From: Gorillibacterium timonense
Lineage (GTDB): Bacteria; Bacillota; Bacilli; Paenibacillales; NBRC-103111
Assembly: GCF_001457415.1 (NCBI RefSeq)
Contig: NZ_LN881724.1
Coordinates: 1,984,001 to 2,048,000 of the forward strand
Direction of reading: 5' to 3'
Length of the DNA stretch: 64,000 nt
The notes beneath the pieces were generated by a model. That model searched no databases, was not told the origin of the DNA, and was given only the letters and a program-made list of their open reading frames with translations. Positions within the stretch are counted from its first letter, which is position 1. Each line of letters opens with the position of its first letter. Both the position numbers and the translations under genes were made by a program. Positions 9,817 to 17,739 of the stretch are shown in pieces.

Positions 9817-11094
9817 TCAGTTCTTCTGCTTTTTTAATGAAATATAATTGTATGTCATCTTATCATTCTCAAATTGGATGCAATCATTCGCCTGAGTGAA
9901 AAACACTCCAGGTTCATGGCCGATTAACTCTTGATTGTTGCAATATAATTTTCCGTTTCGAGGATACACAGCCAGCTTCCAAGAACCGCCATTGTAGGCG
10001 GCTTCATATATTCCGACATATTGGACATCTGCTTCATTAAGAGGCTTACAATCTTCAAGCCCTAGATCTTGCATTTCAAAAATGTCAGTCCACGTATTCC
10101 GAACCATGCTAAGCTGAATGTTTGGATGATTCACAGAGTTGGTTAAAGATACAGCGCCCAAGCCGCTCTCGGGCAAAATATCTTGTGTTGCATAAAAGCC
10201 AAAACCGCCACCATTATGGTTAAGCAGCGGCCTTTTCTTCCATAAGCCGATCTCCATTCCAAGATGATAGGTCCATGAATCGGATATTGGATACTCGTTG
10301 TACATGGACCGAAGGATCTCGTTGTTCATGATTTTCCGGCCATTATATTCACCTTGATTAAGGAAGCATGTTACAAAATGAGCCATATCGTTAACGCAGG
10401 AATACATCCCTCCCGCTCCCAGCATCGATATGGGATGTTTCGGCAAGGAAGTCTTGTCGTGACCAAACGCACTATCCATATGTACAAGAAATTCGCTTTG
10501 GCTAAAGGTGCTGCTGGTCATCTCAAGGGGAATAAATACTTTTTCCTTCATGTATTCGTCAAACGGCATATCATAAATCTTTTCCAATGCATAGGCAACA
10601 AGGTCAATGCCCAGATTTGAATAAGAATATTGTTCATCCGGCTTAAATCGCAGATAAGTATTGTTGATGCTGCTAATATGTTCATCAAATGCACCATAAA
10701 CAAAGTTATTACCAACGGGTGCCTCATGAGCCAGACCGGATCGGTGCTTCAGCAGATGACGAAATGTAATCTCCGATGAATAATCTTGCCCGTCTTTACT
10801 CTTTACTGCAAAGGCTGGAACATGTTTCTTTAAAGCATCATCCAATGATACTTTACCGTCTTGAATAGCCAACATAAACCCAAACGCCGTATACGTTTTT
10901 GATATTGATTGCACACTGAATTGCGTGTTTGGCGTGATCGGCGATCCTTTCGTCAAATCACAATAACCATAAGCATCCGAAAATATAATTTCCTCGTTCC
11001 TTACAAAAGCGATGGATAATCCAGGTAAGTTGTGCTCATCCATTAACAACGGAATAGCCGTTTTTAACTGTTCAAAGTAGTTGGGGCACTGCAC
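9817..11094 (-). CDS. serine hydrolase, beta-lactamase class C / PBP4* family
   Basis: This 425-residue protein has the SxxK nucleophile motif ('SVQSISKTYTAFG'), the YxN motif ('YSYSNLG') and an HxGG-type third motif ('NHNGGGFG'). A C-terminal lipocalin-like domain of about 90 residues follows, as in Pfam Beta-lactamase (PF00144) proteins acting as esterases or D-Ala peptidases. No signal peptide is visible, so a cytosolic location is possible. The start ATG at 11094 is preceded by GAGGAGGACCTTG. It is the first intact gene after the degraded stretch. True antibiotic hydrolysis is not implied. Confidence 0.9.
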   Translation of the reverse strand: MQCPNYFEQLKTAIPLLMDEHNLPGLSIAFVRNEEIIFSDAYGYCDLTKGSPITPNTQFSVQSISKTYTAFGFMLAIQDGKVSLDDALKKHVPAFAVKSKDGQDYSSEITFRHLLKHRSGLAHEAPVGNNFVYGAFDEHISSINNTYLRFKPDEQYSYSNLGIDLVAYALEKIYDMPFDEYMKEKVFIPLEMTSSTFSQSEFLVHMDSAFGHDKTSLPKHPISMLGAGGMYSCVNDMAHFVTCFLNQGEYNGRKIMNNEILRSMYNEYPISDSWTYHLGMEIGLWKKRPLLNHNGGGFGFYATQDILPESGLGAVSLTNSVNHPNIQLSMVRNTWTDIFEMQDLGLEDCKPLNEADVQYVGIYEAAYNGGSWKLAVYPRNGKLYCNNQELIGHEPGVFFTQANDCIQFENDKMTYNYISLKKQKN

Positions 11095-11120
11095 GACAAG
11101 GTCCTCCTCTGCACCTGGAT

Positions 11121-11300
11121 CTAGTTATCTTTTAGTTTACGAATCAAAGCTAGAATTCGGTTATTCTTTGTTTCTTCCTTCTTTGCAAGTTCAATATAAT
11201 TGATCTGTTCTCGCTTCATGTAATCAGGTTGACTTTGAAATGTATCCAGAATATCGTGATCTTCAAGGTTTCTACACAAAGTTCGAAGTTTTATATTACT
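11121..11300 (-). pseudogene. C-terminal remnant of a YdeI/OmpD-associated family protein
   Basis: About 59 codons are open in one minus-strand frame and end at TAG 11121-11123. The peptide has 'DYMKREQINYIELAKKEET' followed by 'KNNRILALIRKLKDN'. This matches the pattern of the C-terminal domain (PF13376, 'bacteriocin-protection' YdeI-like), with its W/Y-I-E-x-A-K-x-x-E-T core. An upstream in-frame stop and the lack of the rest of the domain show 5' truncation. It lies between the beta-lactamase-like gene and a kinase-like gene. Confidence 0.5.
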
Positions 11301-11329
11301 TCACGCTGTTGTGCAGTGATCCATTCTAT

Positions 11330-11827
11330 TTAAATGTATTGTTGAATCCATTCCTTGATTTGAATTGCAACCTCACTAACGTCATGATTAGCCGTGTCGA
11401 CTATCGGCATTGGCGGTTTGTAAGCTTTATCAGCATTTTCAATCAACCATTTGGCGAAACTTAGATGTTCTTGAATCATTTCTTCGGACCAATTTCTTTG
11501 CCGTAATCGTAATTCTCTCGTTTCATCATCACAATGAAGATTCAGATAATAAACATGTTTAAAACTATGATAATCCACACACTCTTCAAGATCCCACGGC
11601 ATCAAAGTTCCGCAAATGATGGTCATTCGTCCGCTAGAAGCAATATTTCGTGCAACTCGAAGCCAAATATTCCTCATCTTCTCCCAATCAAACCCAATGA
11701 ATTCGATTAGGTTATCATACTCGAAAATATCAAATTCAGGCATGATTCTCCTTAGTTCGCTAATGACAAATGATTTTCCGGATCCGCTGGCTCCTGTCAC
11801 AATAAATAACGGCAACTTCTTCTCCAT
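11330..11827 (-). CDS. P-loop nucleoside/shikimate kinase-like protein
   Basis: This 165-residue cytosolic protein has Walker A 'GASGSGKSFV' at residues 12-21 and a family-like 'YYLNLHCDDETRELRLRQR' segment, where Arg residues in the lid would contact ATP. It resembles small AAA_18/AAA_33-type kinases found singly in Bacilli. The acceptor substrate is unknown. It follows the phosphotransferase-like gene by 52 bp on the same strand, so co-transcription is possible. Confidence 0.8.
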   Translation of the reverse strand: MEKKLPLFIVTGASGSGKSFVISELRRIMPEFDIFEYDNLIEFIGFDWEKMRNIWLRVARNIASSGRMTIICGTLMPWDLEECVDYHSFKHVYYLNLHCDDETRELRLRQRNWSEEMIQEHLSFAKWLIENADKAYKPPMPIVDTANHDVSEVAIQIKEWIQQYI

Positions 11828-11879
11828 TCGTTATCTCCCTGAAATCGTATTAGATGAAATTATTATGACGAGTATCTTC

Positions 11880-12917
11880 TCATCTGCATTCGTCATTTAG
11901 CCACTGCTCTAGTTCAGTCACCATACTCGCATATCGTTTTATGGAATCGATTGTTGCGATAACTTGTTCTGTTCCCACCTGCTGTTCATTCTCGTCTGTG
12001 CATTCGATTCGTAAGGACCGCTTTAAGCTATATTCCAGCCAACCTAATTTCCCCATAAACCCATTCTCTACTACCGTCTTCCAATCCGCTTGAACGGGTC
12101 CTTGCTTCTTTTTATATCCCGATAGAAAAGCGGAAAGTCTCATTTTGTCTAAGCTGCCTGTTTCATCTTCTGACCAATAGATAGCGGTTTCAAGTAAGTC
12201 TTGCATTGGATTTATAGATCCGGCTGCTTCCCAGTCAATGAGTATAGGATTGTTTTGGTTCCACATCACATTCTTAGAATCTAAATCTCGATGGCTGATA
12301 ACGGTGTTTGACCCAAGCAGCAGTCCAGCATGAATCGCTTTCCTATTCCAATCGTAAAGCTGTTCGATTGTTTCTTGCATCGAACTAGCCCACTCCGAAT
12401 GATTCGCTAGCCCTTGTTGCAAATAAGAATTCCAATCGGTTGGCTGCGCTTCAACAAGAAGTTCATCTTTCGTATTTGCCAGATCTGTGAAATCCGTCCT
12501 ATGGATATCCGCTAGAAGATCACCCATGATTTCGCAGTGAACCGTAGTGATTTCATTGGGTTTCAGACTTCTCCCCTCTACCCAATCGAACACGAGAAAA
12601 TATTGATGGTCTACCTGCTGCACAGCTGTATTGTTAAATCGTTTTGCGGGATGTGCTGAGACGTTTTTTGCTGCAGCAGCTGCAATGTTTTCGGAATGGA
12701 TAAAGTTATGCATAGCTGTTGGCCTACACATGATTTGAGGATTTAACGCTTTTATGGCATATTTCCCTTGAGTTGTTTGGATAGCAAACATTTTATGCAA
12801 GAGGCCGCCGGTTAACGCTACTGGCGCACCAACCAGCTCGCCAAGCTCTACCATCATGCATAGTTTTTCAAAATTCAATTGGTAGGATAAGTTACTCAAG
12901 TTATACCCTTCTTTCAT
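11880..12917 (-). CDS. aminoglycoside phosphotransferase (APH) family kinase
   Basis: This is a protein-kinase-fold phosphotransferase of about 345 residues. The catalytic Brenner motif 'VISHRDLDSKNVMW' and the metal-binding 'LIDWEAAG' are clear. The N-lobe Lys is in 'GKYAIKAL'. An upstream in-frame start at 13049 would add 44 unconserved residues, so ATG 12917 is preferred although its ribosome site is weak. The substrate is unknown; most chromosomal members are not resistance enzymes. The inverted repeat CATAACATTTGTTATG (13047-13062) lies upstream. Confidence 0.8.
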   Translation of the reverse strand: MKEGYNLSNLSYQLNFEKLCMMVELGELVGAPVALTGGLLHKMFAIQTTQGKYAIKALNPQIMCRPTAMHNFIHSENIAAAAAKNVSAHPAKRFNNTAVQQVDHQYFLVFDWVEGRSLKPNEITTVHCEIMGDLLADIHRTDFTDLANTKDELLVEAQPTDWNSYLQQGLANHSEWASSMQETIEQLYDWNRKAIHAGLLLGSNTVISHRDLDSKNVMWNQNNPILIDWEAAGSINPMQDLLETAIYWSEDETGSLDKMRLSAFLSGYKKKQGPVQADWKTVVENGFMGKLGWLEYSLKRSLRIECTDENEQQVGTEQVIATIDSIKRYASMVTELEQWLNDECR

Positions 12918-13046
12918 CCTGATTCCATGAAGTCGCTTCAAATCTAACAGTAGAGCTCTTGGCCACAACGTGTCAATGAAGGTTACGGTTATAATCATTT
13001 TTTCCATCATTATGAAAACTGTTTGATATCGACTTTCACTAGTTAA

Positions 13047-13062
13047 CATAACATTTGTTATG
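13047..13062. promoter_or_regulatory. inverted repeat upstream of the APH-family gene
   Basis: CATAACATTTGTTATG has seven-base arms (CATAACA/TGTTATG) around a TT core. It lies between the divergent APH-family and cardiolipin synthase genes and could be an operator. The binding protein is unknown. Confidence 0.3.
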
Positions 13063-13158
13063 TCTACATTTTAATCCTGCTTTCTCTCTCCCCCCTGATG
13101 GAGGTATAATAAAGCATTCCACGACACTCATCACACTAAAGGAGTCACTCTTCCCGCC

Positions 13159-14607
13159 ATGAATCTGACCGCATTTTTCCTCGGATTTATTCTTGTATTG
13201 AATATGCTCTTTGCTCTTGTCGTCATCTTCCAGGAGCGTAAGGACGCAGGCTCCACATGGGCGTGGCTGCTCGTCTTGTATTTTATCCCGATCTTAGGGT
13301 TTGTGTTGTATGCTTTGTTCGCTCAAAACTTCCGCAGGGTTCCCCTCTTCCATTGGGACAGCCGGCAAAAGCTTATGCTCGAGGAAGCCGTTGTCGCTCA
13401 ATTGGATGAAATTCGCACCGGCGATTATCGGTTCCATAACCCCTCCTCGTTCCATAATCGGGACCTCATCTACATGTTCTTGAACAATAACCATGCCATT
13501 TTATCGGAAACGAACAAGATCGACCTGTTTACAGACGGGCATGACAAATTCGATCAGCTATTTAAGGACATTAACAATGCGACCGAATACATTCATGTTC
13601 AATATTATATCTTCCAGAAGGACTGGCTCGGGGAAAAGCTGATCGATCTGCTCACCCAGAAAGCCAGGGAAGGCGTATGTGTCCGGGTGCTGTACGATGA
13701 ACTCGGTTCACGCCGCTTGAATAAAGCGTTTTTCCGTGAGTTTCGGGAAGCGGGCGGACAAGCCCAAGCCTTCTTCCCATCCAAATTGCGTTTGATCAAC
13801 ACCCGGCTGAATTACCGAAATCACCGAAAGCTCGTCATTCTGGACGGACGGATCGGCTATGTCGGCGGGTTCAATGTCGGCGAAGAATACTTGGGGCTTG
13901 ATCCGAAATTCGGCTATTGGCGCGATACTCATCTTCGTATTCAAGGTCCTTCGGTTTTCTTCATGCATTGCCGGTTCATGCTGGACTGGAATCAAGCGGC
14001 GCCGTCTCGGACATTCAATTTCTTTCCGCAGCTGCTTCCAGGCCAGCTTGAGCAAGGGAGCGCCGGAGTCCAGATTGTTACCAGCGGTCCCGATTCGGTC
14101 TGGGAGGTGATCAAGGACGGGTATATCAAGATGATCTCGTCTGCGAAGCGCTCCATCTACATTCAAACGCCGTATTTCATTCCGGATGCCAGCATGATGG
14201 ATGCCCTGCGCATCGCGGCTCTATCGGGTCTGGACGTGACGCTGATGATCCCCGACAAACCGGATCATCCCTTTGTGCATTGGGCGACGCTCTCCTATGT
14301 CGGAGAGATGCTCAAAGCGGGAGCGCGCGTCTATCTGTACGAGAATGGCTTCATTCATGCGAAAACCCTTGTCGTCGACGAGGAAGTGGCTTCGGTTGGG
14401 ACAGCTAACATCGATGTCCGCAGCTTCCGCCTCAATTTTGAGGTCAATGCGTTCGTATATGACGAGGAATTATCGAAGAAGCTCATCCGCAGCTTTCAGG
14501 AGGATATCGAGATGTCCCGCCTGCTCACGCTGGACCAATATATCCACCGTCCGAAATGGGTCAAAATCAAGGAATCGGTCAGCCGCCTACTCTCCCCCAT
14601 TCTCTAA
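13159..14607 (+). CDS. cls: cardiolipin synthase
   Basis: This is a 482-residue membrane phospholipase-D-family enzyme that condenses two phosphatidylglycerols into cardiolipin and glycerol. Two N-terminal membrane segments (about residues 2-22 and 34-54) are followed by two HKD motifs, 'HRKLVILDG' at about residue 222 and 'HAKTLVVDE' at about residue 400. 'GGFNVGEEYLG' and 'GTANIDVRSFRLNFEVNA' are family hallmarks. The length matches Bacillus ClsA. It converges on the secA2 gene with only 7 bp between stop codons and no separate terminator. Confidence 0.95.
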   Translation: MNLTAFFLGFILVLNMLFALVVIFQERKDAGSTWAWLLVLYFIPILGFVLYALFAQNFRRVPLFHWDSRQKLMLEEAVVAQLDEIRTGDYRFHNPSSFHNRDLIYMFLNNNHAILSETNKIDLFTDGHDKFDQLFKDINNATEYIHVQYYIFQKDWLGEKLIDLLTQKAREGVCVRVLYDELGSRRLNKAFFREFREAGGQAQAFFPSKLRLINTRLNYRNHRKLVILDGRIGYVGGFNVGEEYLGLDPKFGYWRDTHLRIQGPSVFFMHCRFMLDWNQAAPSRTFNFFPQLLPGQLEQGSAGVQIVTSGPDSVWEVIKDGYIKMISSAKRSIYIQTPYFIPDASMMDALRIAALSGLDVTLMIPDKPDHPFVHWATLSYVGEMLKAGARVYLYENGFIHAKTLVVDEEVASVGTANIDVRSFRLNFEVNAFVYDEELSKKLIRSFQEDIEMSRLLTLDQYIHRPKWVKIKESVSRLLSPIL

Positions 14608-14614
14608 GCTTTCC

Positions 14615-16903
14615 CTAGTCAAAGATCGAACGGCGAGTCAGCAAAAACAGATCATTGACAGCATAAGTCCAGGTTGAGGTCGATTGCTTCGGCCCATCCC
14701 GCTCCGGATCGAATGCGGACGTCGGGCGCAATCGTTGCAGATACTGGACGGTTTGATCTTCGACGCGACCGGGCAGATCCGTAAACGAACGGATCAGATT
14801 CACGTTGAATTCATCAAGTGGATTGCGGTTGCTGATGCTGCTCAAATGGACGCTTTCCTTCAAGTAATTCATATAGTCAAGGTGATCGGTCCACACCTTG
14901 TCCATATAATGAAGAGCGGCGATTTTTTCGATTTTGCGCAGGGTATCTTCACCTAGAATCGAAAGCAGCCGTTCATAACAAGCCGGATCAAATACAGATA
15001 GAGGCGACGAGATGACACGGTCGAATAGGACGTCCTCGCGCTCCTTCCGGAAAATTCGCCGCTGTTCTTCAAGCGTATCGGAATAAGAGTTGAGATTTTT
15101 GCGCGCTTCAAACTGATGGCCGTTGGCAACCCGCTGAATGTGAGTGAGCTTTCGCTCTAATGCAGGCGTATTCACCGGTTCTGCTTGGCGAAGGCCCGTC
15201 ATGTTATCGGGCAGCTCATCCTTCAGTCCATAACGTACCAGAAGATCGTCTTCCAGGGAGACCATGAACTGGGTGGTACCGGGATCACCTTGGCGCCCCG
15301 CTCTCCCGCGGAGCTGATTGTCGATCCGCAAGCTTTCATGCAGATGGGTCCCGATCACATAGAGTCCGCCAAGCGCTTTGACTTGAGCATACTCCACTTC
15401 GCGGCCTCCTCCGAGCAGGATATCTACTCCTCGTCCGGCCATATTCGTCGACACGGTTACCGCTCCGAGCTCTCCGGCTCTGGCGATGATTCCCGCTTCC
15501 TCCTTGTCGTTCCGGGCATTCAAAACCCGGCATGGAACCGCAGCCTCCTCAAGCCGAACGGCAAGCTGCTCGGACTCCTCGACACTGGCCGTACCAAGAA
15601 GAACCGGACGACCGGATCGATGAATATCGAGCACCTTCTGCACGATCGCATTCCGTTTGCTATCGGGATGTGTATAGATCAAAGGCGGCATGTCCTCACG
15701 AATGTTGGACCGATGCGGAGGAATGACGACAACATCAAGCGAGTAAGTTTCCTTGAACTCATCGGCCGAGGTCAAGGCCGTTCCGGTCATCCCCGCCATA
15801 CTCGGATACAGGCTGAGATAATGCTGCAGAGGAATCGTTCCGAGCACCTGCCCCCGGGTCTGTGGCTCCAGCCCTTCCTTGGCTTCCACGGCAGCTTGCA
15901 GCCCGTCCGGCCAACGCCGATTCTCAGCAACCCGACCGGTTGCAGAATCCACCTGCTCGGCCCTTCCCTCCCGTACGATATAATCCACATCTCGGACAAG
16001 AAGAACTTTGGCGTGCAAAGCACAATTGAGGCCCGTCAGCTCAGCTAGATGCTCCGAAGCGTATAGACTCTCAATGCCAAGTAGCCGCTCTGCTTTCTGG
16101 GCACCCTCATCCGTCAGAAAAACATTCCGTTTGAACTCATCCGTATCATAATCCGCATCGGCTTCAAGCTGGGCAGCGATCGCGGCCATTCGTGCGGAAG
16201 GGTTGGCTTCCGCAGGTTTTTCGCCGGCAATAACAAGCGGAACTCGGGCTTCATCGATCAGGATGGAATCCGCTTCATCCACGAGCACGAAATGCAAGGC
16301 CCGGTGCAGCAGATCTTCTGGCTTGCGAGCAAGTCCGTCACGCAGGTAATCAAATCCGGCTTCCTTGGCCGTCACATACGTCACGTCGGCTGAATAGGCG
16401 GTACGGCGTGACTCCGGGCTCATATCCGCTTGGACGCTCGAGACGGTAAGACCGAGCGCGGCATAAACCGGACTCATCCAACGGGCATCCCGCTCCGCCA
16501 AGTAATCATTGAAGGTGAAGACGTGAACTCCTTGTCCGCATAAAGCATGAAGGTACACAGCGAAGACTGCGGCAAGCGTTTTACCTTCACCCGTCTGCAT
16601 TTCCGCCAGCTTGCGGTCAGCAAGCGCGGCTCCTGCCAGCAGCTGTGTATCAAAGGGGACTAACCCGAGCTTTCGCTCAGACACTTCCGCTACGAGCGCA
16701 AATGCTGGAACGAGCAGCTCTTGTGTGGTCTCTCCGGCATTTGCCCGCTCCCGAAGCTCTAGCGACTGTCGGAGCAGATCCGCATCGGAATATCCAGAAT
16801 AATCCAAACGGCGAACTTCTGACAACGTCTTGATATAAGCTTTCAAGCGATGGTTGCGTATCGACTGATCGATTCGCTCGCTCAGTTTCCCGAATATAGG
16901 CAT
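14615..16903 (-). CDS. secA2: accessory Sec translocase ATPase SecA2
   Basis: This is a 762-residue SecA-family motor. Walker A is 'MQTGEGKTLAA', the DEAD-box is 'LVDEADSILIDEA', and the second RecA domain has 'STNMAGRGVDILLGGG' and 'QLRGRAGRQGDPG'. It is shorter than canonical SecA (about 840) and lacks the C-terminal zinc-binding tail, as expected for SecA2 (inference; housekeeping secA is presumed elsewhere). ATG 16903 follows GAAAGGAAC; a longer in-frame start at 17017 would run into the csoR terminator. No secY2 or glycoprotein substrate is adjacent, so this is probably the SecY-only type of accessory system. Confidence 0.88.
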   Translation of the reverse strand: MPIFGKLSERIDQSIRNHRLKAYIKTLSEVRRLDYSGYSDADLLRQSLELRERANAGETTQELLVPAFALVAEVSERKLGLVPFDTQLLAGAALADRKLAEMQTGEGKTLAAVFAVYLHALCGQGVHVFTFNDYLAERDARWMSPVYAALGLTVSSVQADMSPESRRTAYSADVTYVTAKEAGFDYLRDGLARKPEDLLHRALHFVLVDEADSILIDEARVPLVIAGEKPAEANPSARMAAIAAQLEADADYDTDEFKRNVFLTDEGAQKAERLLGIESLYASEHLAELTGLNCALHAKVLLVRDVDYIVREGRAEQVDSATGRVAENRRWPDGLQAAVEAKEGLEPQTRGQVLGTIPLQHYLSLYPSMAGMTGTALTSADEFKETYSLDVVVIPPHRSNIREDMPPLIYTHPDSKRNAIVQKVLDIHRSGRPVLLGTASVEESEQLAVRLEEAAVPCRVLNARNDKEEAGIIARAGELGAVTVSTNMAGRGVDILLGGGREVEYAQVKALGGLYVIGTHLHESLRIDNQLRGRAGRQGDPGTTQFMVSLEDDLLVRYGLKDELPDNMTGLRQAEPVNTPALERKLTHIQRVANGHQFEARKNLNSYSDTLEEQRRIFRKEREDVLFDRVISSPLSVFDPACYERLLSILGEDTLRKIEKIAALHYMDKVWTDHLDYMNYLKESVHLSSISNRNPLDEFNVNLIRSFTDLPGRVEDQTVQYLQRLRPTSAFDPERDGPKQSTSTWTYAVNDLFLLTRRSIFD

Positions 16904-16980
16904 CGAAAAGTTCCTTTCTACAAGCAAGATGGGCGATCTACACCTAGTACGCAGCAGACGGACAACCCGTTGCGCATCTG

Positions 16981-17000
16981 AGCGTGTTTGCAAACACGCT
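16981..17000. repeat. perfect 20-bp palindrome upstream of secA2
   Basis: AGCGTGTTTGCAAACACGCT is self-complementary over 20 bp. It sits 78 bp upstream of the secA2 start and directly beyond the csoR-operon terminator. It may be an operator or a second stem of that terminator. Confidence 0.6.
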
Positions 17001-17004
17001 CTAT

Positions 17005-17037
17005 CAAAAAACGGCATGCGCTCGGCGCATGCCGTTT
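17005..17037 (-). terminator. terminator of the copA-copZ-csoR operon
   Basis: The stem AACGGCATGCGC/GCGCATGCCGTT with a 3-nt loop is followed on the minus strand by a run of Ts. It overlaps the csoR stop codon by a base or two. Confidence 0.85.
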
Positions 17038-17374
17038 ATTTCATCAGCTTCTGAATGGTGATCAGGAGCTCATCAATGACTTCCTTGTCTCCCTCCTGCA
17101 GCCTCTCGGTGACACAGGATTTCATGTGCCCCTCGAGCAGCAGCTTGCCGACGCCGGAGAGTGCGGATTGAATGGCGCTGATCTGATTCAGGACATCGTC
17201 GCAGTAGGTGTCTTTTTCGATCATGCCCTTGATCCCACGCACTTGTCCCTCAATCCGGTTCAACCGGGTGACGAGATTCGCTTTCAGCTTGTCGCTATGA
17301 TGGCTCTTCCTCGTTCCAACGGCATCCGGTTCATGCGAACAAGCTTCGCAGCCGGTTACTTCCATCGATTCCAT
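17036..17374 (-). CDS. csoR: copper-sensing repressor, CsoR family
   Basis: This 112-residue all-helical repressor binds Cu(I) and then releases DNA. The Cys-His-Cys ligand set is visible: Cys in 'DTYCDDVLNQ', then His and Cys in 'LLEGHMKSCV'. The 'RLNRIEGQVRGIKGMIE' helix carries the basic DNA-contact residues. An N-terminal 'GCEACSHE' extension adds two more Cys. ATG 17374 follows AAAGGAG; an upstream frame extension is unlikely to be translated. It is the last gene of copA-copZ-csoR, an order in which the repressor is itself under copper control. A CsoR-like site overlaps the predicted copA transcription start. Confidence 0.9.
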   Translation of the reverse strand: MESMEVTGCEACSHEPDAVGTRKSHHSDKLKANLVTRLNRIEGQVRGIKGMIEKDTYCDDVLNQISAIQSALSGVGKLLLEGHMKSCVTERLQEGDKEVIDELLITIQKLMK

Positions 17375-17453
17375 ACCAAACGAACTCCTTTCTCCAGGAT
17401 GCAGGAGGAGAAGAGGATCTGCTCTCCCCTCCAGGCACCTCGGTTCCATTCCC

Positions 17454-17663
17454 TTACCCTACCACATCGTAGCCTTGGTCTTCAATGGCCGATTTCAGGG
17501 CGTCCACGGTTACTTGATTTTCTTCGTAATCGACCGAAACCTTCTTCTCGGCCAGCTCGACCTTCACCTTATCGACTCCGCTCAGCTTACCAAGAGCCTT
17601 CTCTACGGCTTGAACACAATGATTGCAGGACATGCCTTCCACATTCAATACGACTTGTGCCAT
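17454..17663 (-). CDS. copZ: copper chaperone CopZ
   Basis: This is a 69-residue cytosolic HMA-domain metallochaperone with the Cu(I)-binding 'GMSCNHC' motif and an acidic surface, which hands copper to the N-terminal domains of CopA. The ATG at 17663 is used; a GTG three codons earlier is too close to AAGGAG. It lies 76 bp after copA and 79 bp before csoR on the same strand. Confidence 0.93.
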   Translation of the reverse strand: MAQVVLNVEGMSCNHCVQAVEKALGKLSGVDKVKVELAEKKVSVDYEENQVTVDALKSAIEDQGYDVVG

Positions 17664-17739
17664 GATCGTCACTTCTCCTTTTCATTTCAACATGAATTTA
17701 TGCAAACCCTCAGTGAGGAGGAATGCCTGAACTTGCTGC

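Noticed and set aside
13047-13062. Palindrome near the APH gene considered as an insertion-sequence end
   Set aside because: No transposase or matching second end is nearby; it remains only a possible operator.
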